A DNA stretch of 64,000 bases. Source: Watersipora subatra (lineage: Eukaryota; Bryozoa; Gymnolaemata; Cheilostomatida; Watersiporidae). The position numbers and the translations under genes were made by a program. Shown here one piece after another: positions 12,322 to 27,300 of the stretch (the first letter of the stretch is position 1; every line of letters starts with the position of its first letter). The stretch spans positions 62,288,672-62,352,671 of the forward strand of contig NC_088708.1 in assembly GCF_963576615.1 (NCBI RefSeq), written 5' to 3'. The notes under the pieces are model-generated. The model made no database searches. It had not been told where the DNA came from and saw only the letters and a list, made by a program, of their open reading frames with translations.

Positions 12322-15300
12322 GTAAGTGACAGCTATAACTGTGTGATGAACTGTGTTATGCTAGCCTACAGTAGTTTTGTTACTAATAAACTTTAGGTAT
12401 TCCACTTGGTAAAAGAATCTGTTATCTATCTCTGGTAATAGTTTTTATAAATGATATCAGCATGCAAAGTTAGTGCTAAATGGTCGTAGCATTGATAAAT
12501 GTTCTCATTTAGTAGTTGATATACTTTTATAAATATTCTACCAGTATGGACTCAATTTAGCTATAGAAATTTTATTTACTATGAGAGGTTTTGGCTTACC
12601 TATGCTTGTTTCCATAAAAGTAAGTTGAGAACATAAAAATTGCCTTTCTAGTATTTACAAACAACGCAAAATTTTGGTACCTCTCACATCATTTTCAGAT
12701 CATCCTAGACAGTACATTGCTTCTGCAATGTATGAGCTCTTACAGCTCTACTAGTTCACTACTCGCATATATGTGAGTAGTGAGCTAGTAGAGTATGCAT
12801 ATATAGAGTATTCTTTAGTATGCATATATGCATGCTAAAGTACCCCATTTCTCACAATATTATTATATTCATCTTGAGTAATAACAATTTCAGTTTTCCG
12901 TGTTATCTGTAAACTAGTATCTATTGTCTACTATTATTATTCTCTATTACCTGTTATTTATTCTGCATGTATGTAACTTCAGAAATTTTGAAATTACAGT
13001 ATGAATACATAAAACATCAGGAATGTAGACAGGAAGCTATATGTTTTTAAGTTATAGACAACTCTATGCAAATTGCAAATCATTGCTGTTCATTTTCTTT
13101 CAGTTTATGTTTATATCCCATGTAGCTTATTGATGGATGATGGCGCAATTCGTTTGCACTTGTATAGAATAGCTTTTATTGTCTTTTTGGTTGTCTTCAG
13201 TTATCCTCCCTTTAGATTTGCTAGCAGCATAAGTTTTGCATTGAATCCTAAGAAGGTCTATCAGCCATCGGTGACTATGACAACAACAAGATGATGACAT
13301 AGCGACAAACTATTTCTCTAGTTTTTTATGTGATTGCTAATTGAGCTAATGTAACTGTGTGTGAGAATCCTTGAACCCAGGATAATTAGCAACAATCTAC
13401 TTGCATAATTGCTGCAGGAGCGCTGACTAGTGACGCAGCAAATGAAGGAGGACGATTCCGAAGGAGAGTCAGCAATCCATGCTCAGGTATAAACCTTTCA
13501 TCTAGCCCACTCATTGGTATAGTAGCTTCATACGCTGACTAGATCAATATATAAAAGTTATTTGAACAGGCAGCAACTATTTGCAGGTTTTAGGATTGCT
13601 TGCTAAGCAAAAGCGTACATGAAAACATATGTAAATAGTTCTCAAGTATAAGCACAGAGGCATGTTTGCACATGAACGCTGTACTTTCCATTTTCCAAGC
13701 AATCAATGCTACAAGTGGATGGAAAGCTTCAAGCTACCAATAAGTGGAATTTCCATACAAATTTCACAAGACATAAAATAGGGCCAAGTAGTACATCCTG
13801 TCAACAGAAAAGGTAGGGAGAGTGAATGCCTCGCAAAAGTTGGAATTATGTAAAGTTCAAGGCTACCCTTTTGCATAAAGGCGTATCTATGTCGAGGAAT
13901 TATTCATGTCCACAGATGAATAGATTTAAACTTTGTGACTGGGCTGTAAAATATAATCAATAGAAAGTTACTTGAGCACATAATCTGCCTGGTGCAGTGT
14001 TGAGTCAGCAAAGCATCGTTGACTGGCTTTCACGGCAGTACGGCAGCATGTCAACAGCAAATACACCGTGTTAATCTTTCAGATCTGTTTTTATATAAAT
14101 ATTCATATCTTCAGGCTTCAAGAAAAAGTGAATCCAAAGTAAAGCTATCTTAACTGAATCTTATGAGTATAGCAAGATTTTTGTGTAAAAACTGCCTCTC
14201 TCTCAACTAGGTTACTTCTACCATAAGCATCGAAAACCAGCAGCAAATAAACATTTGAAGCTGCAAAATATTATAATAAGAATACTAGACTGTCCAACTA
14301 TTGCTATATTCTAATTGTATGAGTGATGTACAGCTTCTTTTAGCCAATGCGCTTGTGAACTTAAAACTGCCTCCTGCTCTACTAATGTTTTCGCAGAAAC
14401 TTTTAACTAAGCTGGGGTTCAAAGGATGATAATGTACTCATCATGGTTCTATTGGTGGCTCAAACAGTAATTTCCGCATGAAGCAATGAGAAGTTCTCAG
14501 TCTAACCATCCCAGCTACGAAACGGGAGCTCCTAAGACCACATTTGGCAGTCGATAAGAATCAGGCTTTTTGATACGTTCTAATAGCTAAAAGCTTATTC
14601 AGCCTTCATGAAAACTTTGAACACAATACAAAGTTACTAATAGATGTGTGGGCGTATAGTGATGGATGTTTTGCAAATGGTACAATTGGCATGAAGGCTC
14701 AGTATGGATCGTCTGCCCAGAACGGTCTGTTTTGAGCCACGTATGCTCTATTCAATTTACTGTATGTTCTCAGCTTTCTAATAATCTAAATAGAGAACAT
14801 CCGACACTCAAGTTCATATAATAGCCAGTAGCTCACCCAACACTGTTAGTTACTAACAATAGCGGTTACTAGTGTATGTAACCTCAAGCTTGTACCTTAC
14901 CAAGTCTAGTTCTGCGTGGCAATAAGTAAACTAAAGAGTTCTACAGCTTTCATGATGAGTTTGAGAGGAGAATGTGTTTGGGGTTTCCACTGTTCTATAT
15001 CTTTTCATAGCCTCTTTTTCATAAATTAGAGCTTGCCTTTTGGGCAGCAGCAATAAGTCTGAATAGTAATTTGCCTTGGGCTATTCTATTTGAATCTTAA
15101 AGTCTTCTGCAACTGCTAAGCATAGTTGAGGCAAATATCTAACTAGGTCAGTTTGTTGGAAAGATAGCTATATATGCATGGGGCTAGAGGTTTTCTTGTG
15201 GTACAAAGCCTATATAATTTCCAATACAGAATGGCTAAAGGAAGCAAAAACTGAGTTAGTTTTGTCTTTCATAAAGCAACTTGTTTCACCACAAAGGTTT

Positions 15301-18300
15301 GGCTCTATTATATTACAAGCAAAAGTCACTGCCATTGATTACAGTGCCTACTCGACCACGATCTATTGCCTTTGGAGACCCTAGTCTTGTGCAAGAATCA
15401 GATAGGAAGAGATGGCGGTACCTCATTACATGGCAGGTGAGAACGCCTGTGCTCCATAACGTAAAGCTTAGTTTGGCACAAAAATTTCAAATATTCTAAA
15501 ACTTGCTTAATACTGATTATGTTTAATGATAAATTTTGAAAAGAATTATATTAAAGTTAGCTTTCACCTGACCTGATGAACACAAAATGAATGATTTTAG
15601 TTTTTAGATTTTAAACTTTCTATATAAAGTTAATTATAGAGACTCAAAATATTGAGATAAAAATGTAATACACATATATAGCCCACCCTTTGTTCGCTAT
15701 TTATTTTTAGAGTGCGTTTTCAGTCACACAAAAATTTCTAAAGTACGGCTAACCAAACTTTTGCTGTGAATCTGTTTCAGCGACAGTATTGACAGCATCC
15801 AGAATTATCTTGTTCAATTTATGCGTATTTATTTATTTAATTACCTATGTATTTATTTATTAAACCTTCTTAGATACTACTGGTATAGGCCTGCTTTAGA
15901 AAAGTAATATGTTTGTGTGTTTGTGTTATTTTTTAACTTGGATATTGAGAAACGTACCGACTGGACACAATAGGGTGTATGGTAAAAGAATGTTTGCGGT
16001 ACACAATTACATAATGAAGAAATAAGATTTGATGCTATTTTGTTCTCCATACGTTAGCGAGAATAATTAAAAATGGCTGCTCTTATGGGTTGTTGTAACT
16101 ACTCTATATATAATTTGTTTTCAGTTATCTGTTTGCTTGTCTTTTATAACAACTAACTCCTCATAAAACAATCTGTCTGATACTCCTTCAGGTTTTAGAC
16201 ACCAAAAGGATTTTTGGGTTACCATACCAAAGAGGTGTTAAGGATAAAAAGACATTTTGAGGAAAGTAATTGACAGTAAATACAACTTCATAATGATATG
16301 ACTAAAATGTTGACTAATTCAGGGCTTCAACTCACGACACCCTGTTTATAATGCTGTCAGTATTACCAACTGAGCTAATCAGCCATCTTCTACAGCTTCA
16401 GAATAATTGTGTGAATGAGATATCAATACTCCTTATTTATACCTTTGCATAATTTGAAACATACTAGAATAAACAAATAACTTTAAAAATTTAAGTTGAA
16501 TTTTTTACCCGAACAACACTGGATTGGTCTGCTTTTATTTCTAAATCTTTTAGTTCAATCCTGATGGTTGATGTACTTTCAAGTTTGATTCTCCGCTTTA
16601 TTAAGGCTTTACTCTTTCCATCACTAGATTAACGGCCAGGACGAAAGTTTGCTGTAGGCTCGCCTCGGCACAATATCAGCATTAGATATATTTGAATTAC
16701 CAAGTTTTCTTTCGTCAGGCGCCTGCAACAATTAACTGTGGAAGCATAAGTAGCTACCAAGTGAAGTTTCCAGAAACCAGCTCAGCACCAGAAACTCTAG
16801 CTGGAAATATCCTTGAGAAGGAGGTCTACACAGATGGTGAAATACCCATCACATTCACTGTTACAGCAACCAACAATGGTGGTTTTACATCTGCATCAGA
16901 ATCTCTATCCATAACAACTCCAACACTTCGTAAGCATTCATAGCAAGATGACTAGCTACATTTGAGCTCATCTCCTTGTAGCTCTCATTAGCGCTGACTC
17001 ACATACATGATGTCAGCTAATATTCATGCACTATTTTAATGGCTATTTTTAAAATCTATAGAATAAACCTAATTGGCTAACAGGCAGCCAGTGAAAACTA
17101 CCATAGTTAGATGAGTCATTTCTTATTATCTGTGATTGTTATGAACTCAAACTAAAATACTGCAGTCATTTTAGACATTCCTGTTTACCAATCGCTGTTG
17201 CAAGTATAATATGTACAAGTAGCCAGAGTCTCTTACAGACCTACCATTGGTATACATAGATGACGATTATGACAAGCATACCTGTTGATTATATGGCCTT
17301 GTGGAGATAATATTTCTATCAATACACTACAAGTTTGGCATATTGCAGCCCCGCAAGTAGCGCCTAGAGATTTGGCAATAGTTCCTTCTACAAGCAACAA
17401 TAACAAATGTGTCAAAGTATCATGGTCAGCGCCGGAGTATCCTAATGGAGTCATTACTGGATATCAGGTAGGGAAACTTCTGATAACTGCCTTTCCCATT
17501 TGTTCCGGTTCAGGTTATTGCTGCACTTTTGCCAGTTTAGTGTGCAAAATCAACATCAGCAGCCTTGTAACATATGGTCATTTGTTGATATTAGAAACAC
17601 TACAACTAATTGCAAAGAGTTTATGTCTGCTTTTGTTTATCTGTCAGTCTTGTGAGTACTTCAGTGCTTAGAGAATATTTAGACTCAAAGATTATGATTT
17701 GAGTTGCATATTTTGTCCAGTCACAAGTGTAAGAGTAGTTGTAAGGAAAACAAACCGTCTGACTTAGTGCTATTAAATACAGGTGAAGTGCGGATCCACA
17801 GGCTGGAAGAGCATACCTAACACCTCCATCTATCAGTCATGTGGATTTGATGCTTACGAGCAAGTCAGCTGCTCAGTCAAGGCAGAGAACAGTGAGGGAC
17901 AGAGTCTCACAGCTACTTCTCCAAGCATACGAACATTTTGTGATGGTAATGAGATGACAGTTTTTGTTAACTTGTATAAAAAGGTCATATGAATTTGCTG
18001 AAAAAGTGCTTCACGTTTAGACCAAGTTTTAATGATCTTTTAAAATTGAATACTGATCTTTTTTGTATGCCTTGGTTCTGTGCATGATTTAAATAGTATA
18101 AAAGTTCTCCTTAACACAAAAACTGTAGACAAATTAAACAACCAAAGGTTTCTACCAATGCTGGAGTGGTTAAAACATCAGCTTTTAAGTGGTTACCTCA
18201 TTTAGAACTCCTATTTTTGTGATTATATCAATTACTTTTGCAGTCTATATAGAACCCTGGCTGATGTCTCAAAAACTTTCTGCTCTAGCGCGGCCTTTTT

Positions 18301-21300
18301 TAGTTTTGGTCATTTACATATTTTATAGATATTTTCTGAATGGTGACTGGCAAGTAGATGTATTGACAGTCGGTCTATAGATGTGCATGTATAGATCTAA
18401 TACATCTATAGATGTATTAAATATATAGATTTACATCTATAGATCTAATAAATCTATAGATGTATTAGTATATTATATATTACAACTTTTAGCATGCAAT
18501 TTAGTCACCATACAACTAGACTCCAATCTGCTCATAATTGTGACTCCTGCAATGCTGCCATCCTAGTCTAGCGTCAGCGAGCAAAGCTTTTGCAGGTTTA
18601 CACTATGAAATGCCTTGCTCAGTAGTAGGCTACTAGCATTGCTAATAAACACAGCAAGTAAATGTGGCATTGCTGGCCAAGCAATAGCTCAAAAACTTGT
18701 TCCCACAACTCAATAAAATCAATGAACGTTAACAGCTTCGTGTACAATGGCTAGAGGAAGCAAAAACTGAGTAAGTTTTGTCTTTCATAAAACAACTTTA
18801 ATAGCTGCTGCCAAACTACTAGATATATAGTTTCACCACAAAATTTTGGCTCTATTAGATTACAAGCAAAAGTCTCTGTCATTGATTACAGTGCCTACTC
18901 GACCACGATCTATTGCCTTTGGAGACCCTAGTCTTGTGCAAGAATCAGATAGAAAGAGATGGCGGTACCTCATTACATGGCAGGTGAGAAAGCCTGTGCT
19001 CCATAACGTAAATCTTAGCTTGGCACAGAAATTTCAAATATTCTAAAACTTGCTTAATGCTGATTAGGTTTTAAGGATAACTTTTGAATAGAATTATATT
19101 AAAGTTAGCTTTCACCTGACCTGACGAAAACAAAGTGGATGTTTTTAGTTTTTAGGTTTTGAACTTTCTATATAAAGATAATTATAGAGACTCGAAAGAT
19201 TGAGATAAAAAATTTATACACATATATAGCCCACCCTTTGTTCGTTAGCTATTTTTAGTGTGTGTTTTCAGTCAAAGAACATTTCTAAAGCACGGCTAAC
19301 CAAACTTTTGCTGTGAATCTGTTTCAGTGGCAGTATTTACAGCATCCAGAATTATCTGGTTCAATTTAAGTTGACTTTTTACCCGGACAACACTGGATTG
19401 GTCTGCTTCTATTTCTAAATCTTTTACCTCAATCCTGATGGTTGATGTACTTTTAAGTTTGCTTCTCCGCTTTATTAAGGCTTTACTCTCCCCATCACTA
19501 GATTAACGGCCAGGACGAAAGTTTGCTGTAGGCTCGCCTCAGTACAATATCATCATTAGATATATTTGAATTACCAAGTTTCCTTTTGTCAGGCGCCTGC
19601 AACAATTAACTGTGGAAGCATAAGTAGCTACCAAGTGAAGTTTCCAGAAACCAGCTCAGCACCAGAAACTCTGGCTGGAAATATCCTTGAGAAGGAGGTC
19701 TACACAGATGGTGAAATACCCGTCACATTTACTATTACAGCAACCAACAATGATGGTCTTACATCTGCATCAAAATCTCTATCCATAACAACTCCAACAC
19801 TTCGTAAGCATTCATAGCAAGATGACTAGCTACGTTTGAGCTCATCTCCTTGTAGCTCTCATTAGCGCTGACTCACATACCTGATGTCAGCTAATATTCA
19901 TGCACTAGTTCAATGGCTATTTTTAAAATCTTTAGAATGAAACTAATTGGCTAACAGGCAGCAAGTGAAAATTACCATAGTTAGATGAGTCATTTCTTAT
20001 TTTCTGTGATTGTTGTGAGCCCAAACTGAAATACTGCAGTCATTCTAGAGTCTAGACGTTCCACCTTACCAATCGCTGTTGCATGTATAATATGTACAAG
20101 TAGCCAGAGACTCTCACAGACCTACCATTGGTATGCGTAGATTAATATTATGACAAGCATACCTGTTGATTATATGGCCTTGTGGAGATAATATTTCTAT
20201 CAATACACTACAAGTTTGGCATATTGCAGCCCCGCAAGTAGCGCCTAGAGATTTGGCAATAGTTCCTTCAACAAGCAACAATAACAAATGTGTCAAAGTA
20301 TCATGGTCAGCGCCGGAGTATCCTAATGGAGTCATTACTGGATATCAGGTAGGGAAACTTCTGATAACTACCATTCCCATTTGTTCCGGTTCAGGTTATT
20401 GCTGCACTTTTGCCAGTTTAGTGTGCAAAATCAACATCAGCAGCCTTGTAACATATGGTCATTTGTTGATGTTAGAAACACTACAACTAATTGCAAAGAG
20501 TTTATGTCTGCTTTTGTTTATCTGTCAGTCTTGTGAGTACTTCAGTGCTTAGAGAATATTTAGACTCAAAGATTATGATTTGAGTTGCATATTTTGTCTA
20601 GTCACAAGTGTAATAGTAGTTGTAAGGAAGACGAACCGTCTGACTTAGTGCTATTGAATACAGGTGAATTGCGGATCCACAGGCTGGAAGAGCATACCTA
20701 ACACTTCTATCTATCAGTCATGTGGATTTGATGCTTACGAGCAAGTCAGCTGCTCAGTCAAGGCAGAGAACAGTGAGGGACAGAGTATCAAAGCTACTTC
20801 TCCAAGCATACGAACATTTTGTGATGGTAATGAGATTACAGTGTTTTTTAACTTGTATAAAAAGGTCATATGAAGTTGCTGAAAAAGTGCTTCACGCTTA
20901 GACCAAGGTTTAATGATCTTTTAAAATTGATAACTGATCTTTCTTTGTTTGCCTTAGCTCTGTGCATGATTTAAATAGTATAAAAGTTTTTCTTAACACC
21001 AAAAACTGTAGACAAACCAATTAAACAACCAAAAGGTTTCTATCAATACTGGAGTAGTTAAAACATCAGCTTTTAAGTGGTTACCTCATTTAGAACTCCT
21101 ATTTTTGTGAGTGTATCAATTTTTTTTGCAGTCTATATAGAACCCTGGCTGAAGTCTCAAAAACTTTCTGCTCTAGCGCGGCCTTTTTTAGTTTTGGTCA
21201 TTTACATATTTTATAGTTATTTTCTGAATGGTGACCGGCAAGTGAATATATACAGTAGATCTATAAATGTACATCTAATAATTACATCTAATACATGTAT

Positions 21301-24300
21301 AGATCTAATACATCTATAGATGTATTAGATCTATAGATGTATTAGATCTATAGATGTGCATCTATAGATGTACATCTATAGATCTAATACATCTATAGGT
21401 GTATTAGTATGTTATATATTGCAATTTTTAGTATGCAATTTAGTCACTATACAACTAGGCTCCAACCTGCTCATAATTGTGACTCCTGCAATGCTGCCAT
21501 CATTGTCTAGCGTCAGCGAACAAATTTGTTGCAGGTTTACACTATGAAATGCCTTTCTCAGTAGTAGGGTACTAGCATTGCTAATAAACACAGCAAGTAA
21601 ATGTGGCACTGCTGGCTAAGTAGTAGCTCAAAAACTTGTTTCTACAACTCAATAAAATCAATGAAACTTAACAGCTTTGTGTACAATGGCTAATAAAGTT
21701 ATTACAGCTACAAATGTTTCAACCTGTTTTACAGCACCAACTGTTGCAAGGTCCGTCAGCTTCACCACTCCGATGGAGATAAAAAGCAGCAATCGTCAGC
21801 GATGGTCCTATAGCGTCTCTTGGCAGGTGTGTCAGCCATTTCTTTTAATCTCATCAAAAGGTGAAGTTACAACTGCATACAAAAATCCAGAAGTATTTAA
21901 GTTTGTTAAACCTGAAGGTCATGCGTAAAGTGCGAGCCATGCTTGATATATACAGACCAAGAACAATGAAAAAGAAAATATACTGATTTATTTTGATACT
22001 TTCTCACCAAAAGAGCAAGTTTATACTTTCTACAATATGAATTGTTTATTATAGGAGCCTGCTAAGATCAACTGTGTAAGCATAACTAAATATGAGACAA
22101 GATATCCAGTATTCACAGAGAACTTGCTGGAGGGAACTGACATGACCAGAGATATAGTTGTAGATGGAGATGTTCTGGTCGCATTTTATATCGTCGCAAC
22201 AAACAACGATGGCTTGTCTTCTGCTATATTTTCTCAATCTATAAGAAGTCCAGGACTGCGTAAGTAATGACCTTGTTGAAATCAGGTTTTGATAGCTTTG
22301 TAGTGCAAAATTGTAGCTACCAGCTGTTTCTGCTAATGACTAGATCAGATATACTTCTTCTTGCAGTTGAAGAGAATTATAACTGGTTCATTGAACACTA
22401 TTTAAGCAAACTCCCATTTTAAAAATACAACATTGAACTTTCTCCTTTTTTGCTTAAACAAACCATAGGAGATCACAAAAAGTTTTTTTATAAGTGCGTA
22501 TGCTAAAACTTCCTTGATTTCAACTGTTGTACAACAGGCAGAAAGTTTCTCCTTAATCTTATCATCTGACTTTAAGCTTTGAGGCTAAAAATCTAATAAA
22601 ATGTTAGTTGTATAGTGACCATGCTTAGTTCGGCTCAAATAATTAGCTGGTTTAACACTAAGAAATAAAAGTTTTTATATCCTATCTCTGATTTTTATTG
22701 CATAAACTATGATTTGAAAGCATTTTAAATCTAATTATATTATTTTATCATGCTCACCGCTTTGTAGCACCACAGACTACACCACAGAATGTTGCCTTAG
22801 AGCTACTTTCAGGAACCTGTGTCAAGCTAACCTGGGATCCTCCAGCGTACCCTAATGGAGAGCTGCTTGCTTATCAGGTGATTTGTCACTAACCCTATCT
22901 CAACTTTATCCTCTTGCTAGCAGTTGTCAACTTTTGCTGTTTCTCTGTTATGAAAGCACTGATCAATGTTAAGGTAAAGGAGTAAGCAAAACTACATAAA
23001 CTTGATTCCATTGTATATTACACAAAACTTACCTGACTGAGCATGTGACAGGTAACTAAACATGTGATAAATTGCTAAATATGTGACAGATGACTGAACA
23101 TTTGACAGGTTACTAAATATATGACAGAAGTCTTTTCTTGTATGCACTGTGTACTCACGCTCTGCTTTAATATACTAGCAAAATACTCTGAATGGTAACA
23201 TGCTAGTCTATAGAAGTCCTGTACTTGTTGGAACAAGTATAAGATCAATAACCTATTTGAATAGCCAAGCCTTCAGACAAAACCAGTATAACCAAACTGA
23301 TCTGTCATAAAATCAAAGTACTACATCAAACCTTTGTTTCTCGCTCTTGGTTCACCTTAAAGTATCTTTATGTTGTTCTCTTTCATTAGCATTTATTACA
23401 AAACATCAGAACTCTAGGCCATGCTGGTTTGGAGTCAAACTTTGATAATTTCTGAAAAGAGGCAACTTTAATGTTTCTGGTTTATAAGCACAAGCTAAAC
23501 ATTTATTTTCTAATTTTTTTTGTATAATGACAATTATTCAAGTGCTGTCAGCTACGTGTAGGTATTGTTACAGCTACAAAAGTACTGAACAAAAAAGAAG
23601 CTACATGCAACTCTTATTTGTTGTAAGTAATAAAAATATTGGTTGGGTCGTCAGCAACTAAACTAGCCCTTCCCCCATCATTGTTTCAACGTGGATGAGG
23701 AGGGTGGCTAGCAAACCTGCAGGACTTAAGACACAACTTGACAAAGGGCGAAGGAGCTCCTTTGCGAGCTAACGGCCAGCTAGATGGCTATGGTGCCTCA
23801 ATAAAAACACCCAACAGAAGACAATGGTTAACCATTGTTGAAACTTGCCAAGAATAGGCATGGTTATAGGAAGTGAGAACAAATCATGATCGCCTATGCC
23901 TCTCAGAACTTCAAAAATCAAGCGATTAATATTGTAAATGAAATTTGACATTTTCTAATAAGCAACAGAGAAAAACCAGCTATTAAATTTTGCTCTTTGT
24001 AAAATGGTGTAATAACAGACTATCAACATTTTCAACTCTTTGTAGAGCATTCCTGTAACTCTTGCCCAAATTTTTAAAGTAATAAATGTTTGCTATTAAA
24101 AAACTAGTTCAAGTGTAAAGGTAAGCTTCTAGAAACATTTAGTTATAAAACTAAAGCAGTGTACTTAATGTACTCTATTGTGTGCCTAGTGTAGCATGTG
24201 TACCTAGCGTAGCATGTGTACACTAATGTACATCATGCTGACTATTCACAAACCTATCCTACAAATCAAACATACCGAATTGAGATGAAGTTGTCTGCTC

Positions 24301-27300
24301 ATGACCGCTCATGCTGCTGCAGTTCAAAATAGTGGCTGACATATTTACTGTGTATGAAATAACTTTTAGTTTTCTTTTAAAAAATAGTCTCTATTTATTG
24401 ATGTGGTACCTTTGAAGTTTTATGATGTTTGGATGCATTTATAATAATAATTTATATAATAATTTTTGTTTTTACTGACCAATGGTTTTTGATGTGTCCA
24501 AAGAAGCCAATCTACTCTTGCAGGTTCTCATTTTTGATTGGTTAGGTAAAATGTACCGGTGCTGACATCTGGACCAACTTGTCATCAAGCGCAGACAACT
24601 ATGAGTATTGCGATGCCCTGCCATTTACGAGGGTCAGGTGTGAGGTGAAGGCAGTTAATGAAGTAGGAGAGAGTGACGTAGCCAGAAGTTCAAGGGTCAC
24701 GACTGACTGTGCGGGTACGGCAACAATCATAGCCATTCGTTAGGCTTTTCCTGAAAAAAATTTAGTATATTCATACTGGATTGAAGAAGTTTTTGGTAGT
24801 TGGACATATTAAACAAAAACAAGGCAAATGGAACCAGTGAGAGTATTGTCATGGCTGTTGTTCCAAATTTTAAAAACTAATTTCCATAAAACATTTTTGG
24901 AAGGAAAAAATTACTCAAACAGTAGATCAACTTATACTTAGTAAAAAGATGAGCGTTGCAAAGATACTTTTACTACCGGCTCAACCTACGCATAGCATGT
25001 AGAAGCGGCATGTTTAGTCATTATCCAGCATAATTCAAGAGCTCAACTTACGCATAGCATGTGGAAGCAGCATGTTTAGTCATTATCCAGCATAATTCAA
25101 GGGCTCAACCTACGCATAGCATGTGGAAGCAGCATGTTTAGTCATTATCCAGCATAATTCAAGGGCTCAACCTACGCATAGCATGTGGAAGCAGCAGGTT
25201 TAGTCATTATCCAGCATAATTCAAGAGCTCAACTTACACATAGCATGTCGAAGCAGCATGTTTAGTCATTATCCAGCATAATTCAAGGGCTCAACCTACG
25301 CATAGCATGTGGAAGCAGCAGGTTTAGTCATTATCCAGCATAATTCAAGAGCTCAACTTACACATAGCATGTGGAAGCAGCATGTTTAGTCATTATCCAG
25401 CATAATTCAAGGGCTCAATCTACGCATAGCATGTGGAGGCAGCAGGTTTAGTCATTATCCAGCATAATTCAAGAGCTCAACTTACACATAGCATGTGGAA
25501 GCAGCATGTTTAGTCATTATCCAGCATAATTCAAGGGCTCAACCTATGCATAGCATGTGGAAGTAGCATGTTTAGTCATTATCCAGCATAATTCAAGGGC
25601 TCAACCTATGCATAGCATGTGGAAGCAGCATGTTTAGTCATTATCCAGCATAATTCAAGGCTCAACCTACGCATAGCATGTGGAGGCAGCAGGTTTAGTC
25701 ATTATCCAGCATAATTCAAGGGCTCAACCTACGCATAGCATGTGGAAGCAGCATGTTTAGTTATTATCCAGCATAATTCAAGCACTCAACCTATGCATAG
25801 CATGTGGAGGCAGCATGTTTAGTCATTATCCAGCATAATTCAAGAGCTCAACTTACACATAGCATGTGGAAGCAGCATGTTTAGTCATTATCCAGCATAA
25901 TTCAAGGGCTCAACCTATGCATAGCATGTGGAAGTAGCATGTTTAGTCATTATCCAGCATAATTCAAGCACTCAACCTATGCATAGCATGTGGAGGCAGC
26001 AGGTTTAGTCATTATCCAGCATAATTCAAGAGCTCAACTTACACATAGCATGTGGAAGCAGCATGTTTAGTCATTATCCAGCATAATTCAAGGGCTCAAC
26101 CTATGCATAGCATGTGGAAGTAGCATGTTTAGTCATTATCCAGCATAATTCAAGGGCTCAACCTATGCATAGCATGTGGAAGCAGCATGTTTAGTCATTA
26201 TCCAGCATAATTCAAGGCTCAACCTACGCATAGCATGTGGAGGCAGCAGGTTTAGTCATTATCCAGCATAATTCAAGGGCTCAACCTACGCATAGCATGT
26301 GGAAGCAGCATGTTTAGTTATTATCCAGCATAATTCAAGCACTCAACCTACGCATAGCATGTGGAAGCAGCAGGTTTAGTCATTATCCAGCATAATTCAA
26401 GCACTCAACCTATGCATAGCATGTGGAGGCAGCATGTTTAGTCATTATCCAGCATAATTCAAGCACTCAACCTATGCATAGCATGTGGAGGCAGCATGTT
26501 TAGTCATTATCCAGCATAATTCAAGGGCTCAATCTACGCATAGCATGTGGAAGCGGCATGTTTAGTCATTATCCAGCATAATTCAAGGGCTCAACCTACG
26601 CATAGCATGTGGAAGCAGCATGTTTAGTTATTATCCAGCATAATTCAAGGGCTCAACCTACGCATAGCATGTGGAAGCAGCAGGTTTAGTCATTATCCAG
26701 CATAATTCAAGCACTCAACCTACGCATAGCATGTGGAAGCAGCATGTTTAGTCATTATCCAGCATAATTCAAGGGCTCAACCTATGCATAGCATGTGGAA
26801 GCAGCATGTTTAGTCATTATCCAGCATAATTCAAGGGCTCAACCTACGCATAGCATGTGGGAGCAGCATGTTTAGTTATTATCCAGCATAATTCAAGGGC
26901 TCAACCTACGCATAGCATGTGGAGGCAGCAGGTTTAGTCATTATCCAGCATAATTCAAGCACTCAACCTACGCATAGCATGTGGAAGCAGCATGTTTGGT
27001 CATGATCCAGCATAATTCAAGGCTCAATCTACGCATAGCATGTGGAAGTAGCATGTTTAGTCATTATCCAGCATAATTCAAGCACTCAACCTATGCATAG
27101 CATGTGGAGGCAGCATGTTTAGTCATTATCCAGCATAATTCAAGAGCTCAACCTATGCATAGCATGTGGAGGCAGCATGTTTAGTCATTATCCAGCATAA
27201 TTCAAGGGCTCAACCTATGCATAGCATGTGGAGGCAGCATGTTTAGTTATTATCCAGCATAATTCAAACACTCAACCTATGCATAGCATGTGGAGGCAGC

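Larger units (their letters stand above)
15231..18746 (+). repeat. Tandem duplication unit, copy 1 (FN3 module 1)
   Basis: Introns and exons from about 15231 to 18746 are repeated at 18747-21690 in the same order and orientation. The breakpoints share ATGGCTA. Copy 1 carries an extra segment of about 670 bp (15822-16493). Confidence 0.85.
18747..21690 (+). repeat. Tandem duplication unit, copy 2 (FN3 module 2)
   Basis: Near-identical to copy 1 in exons and most intron sequence. It has a short private insertion near 18795-18835. Confidence 0.85.
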
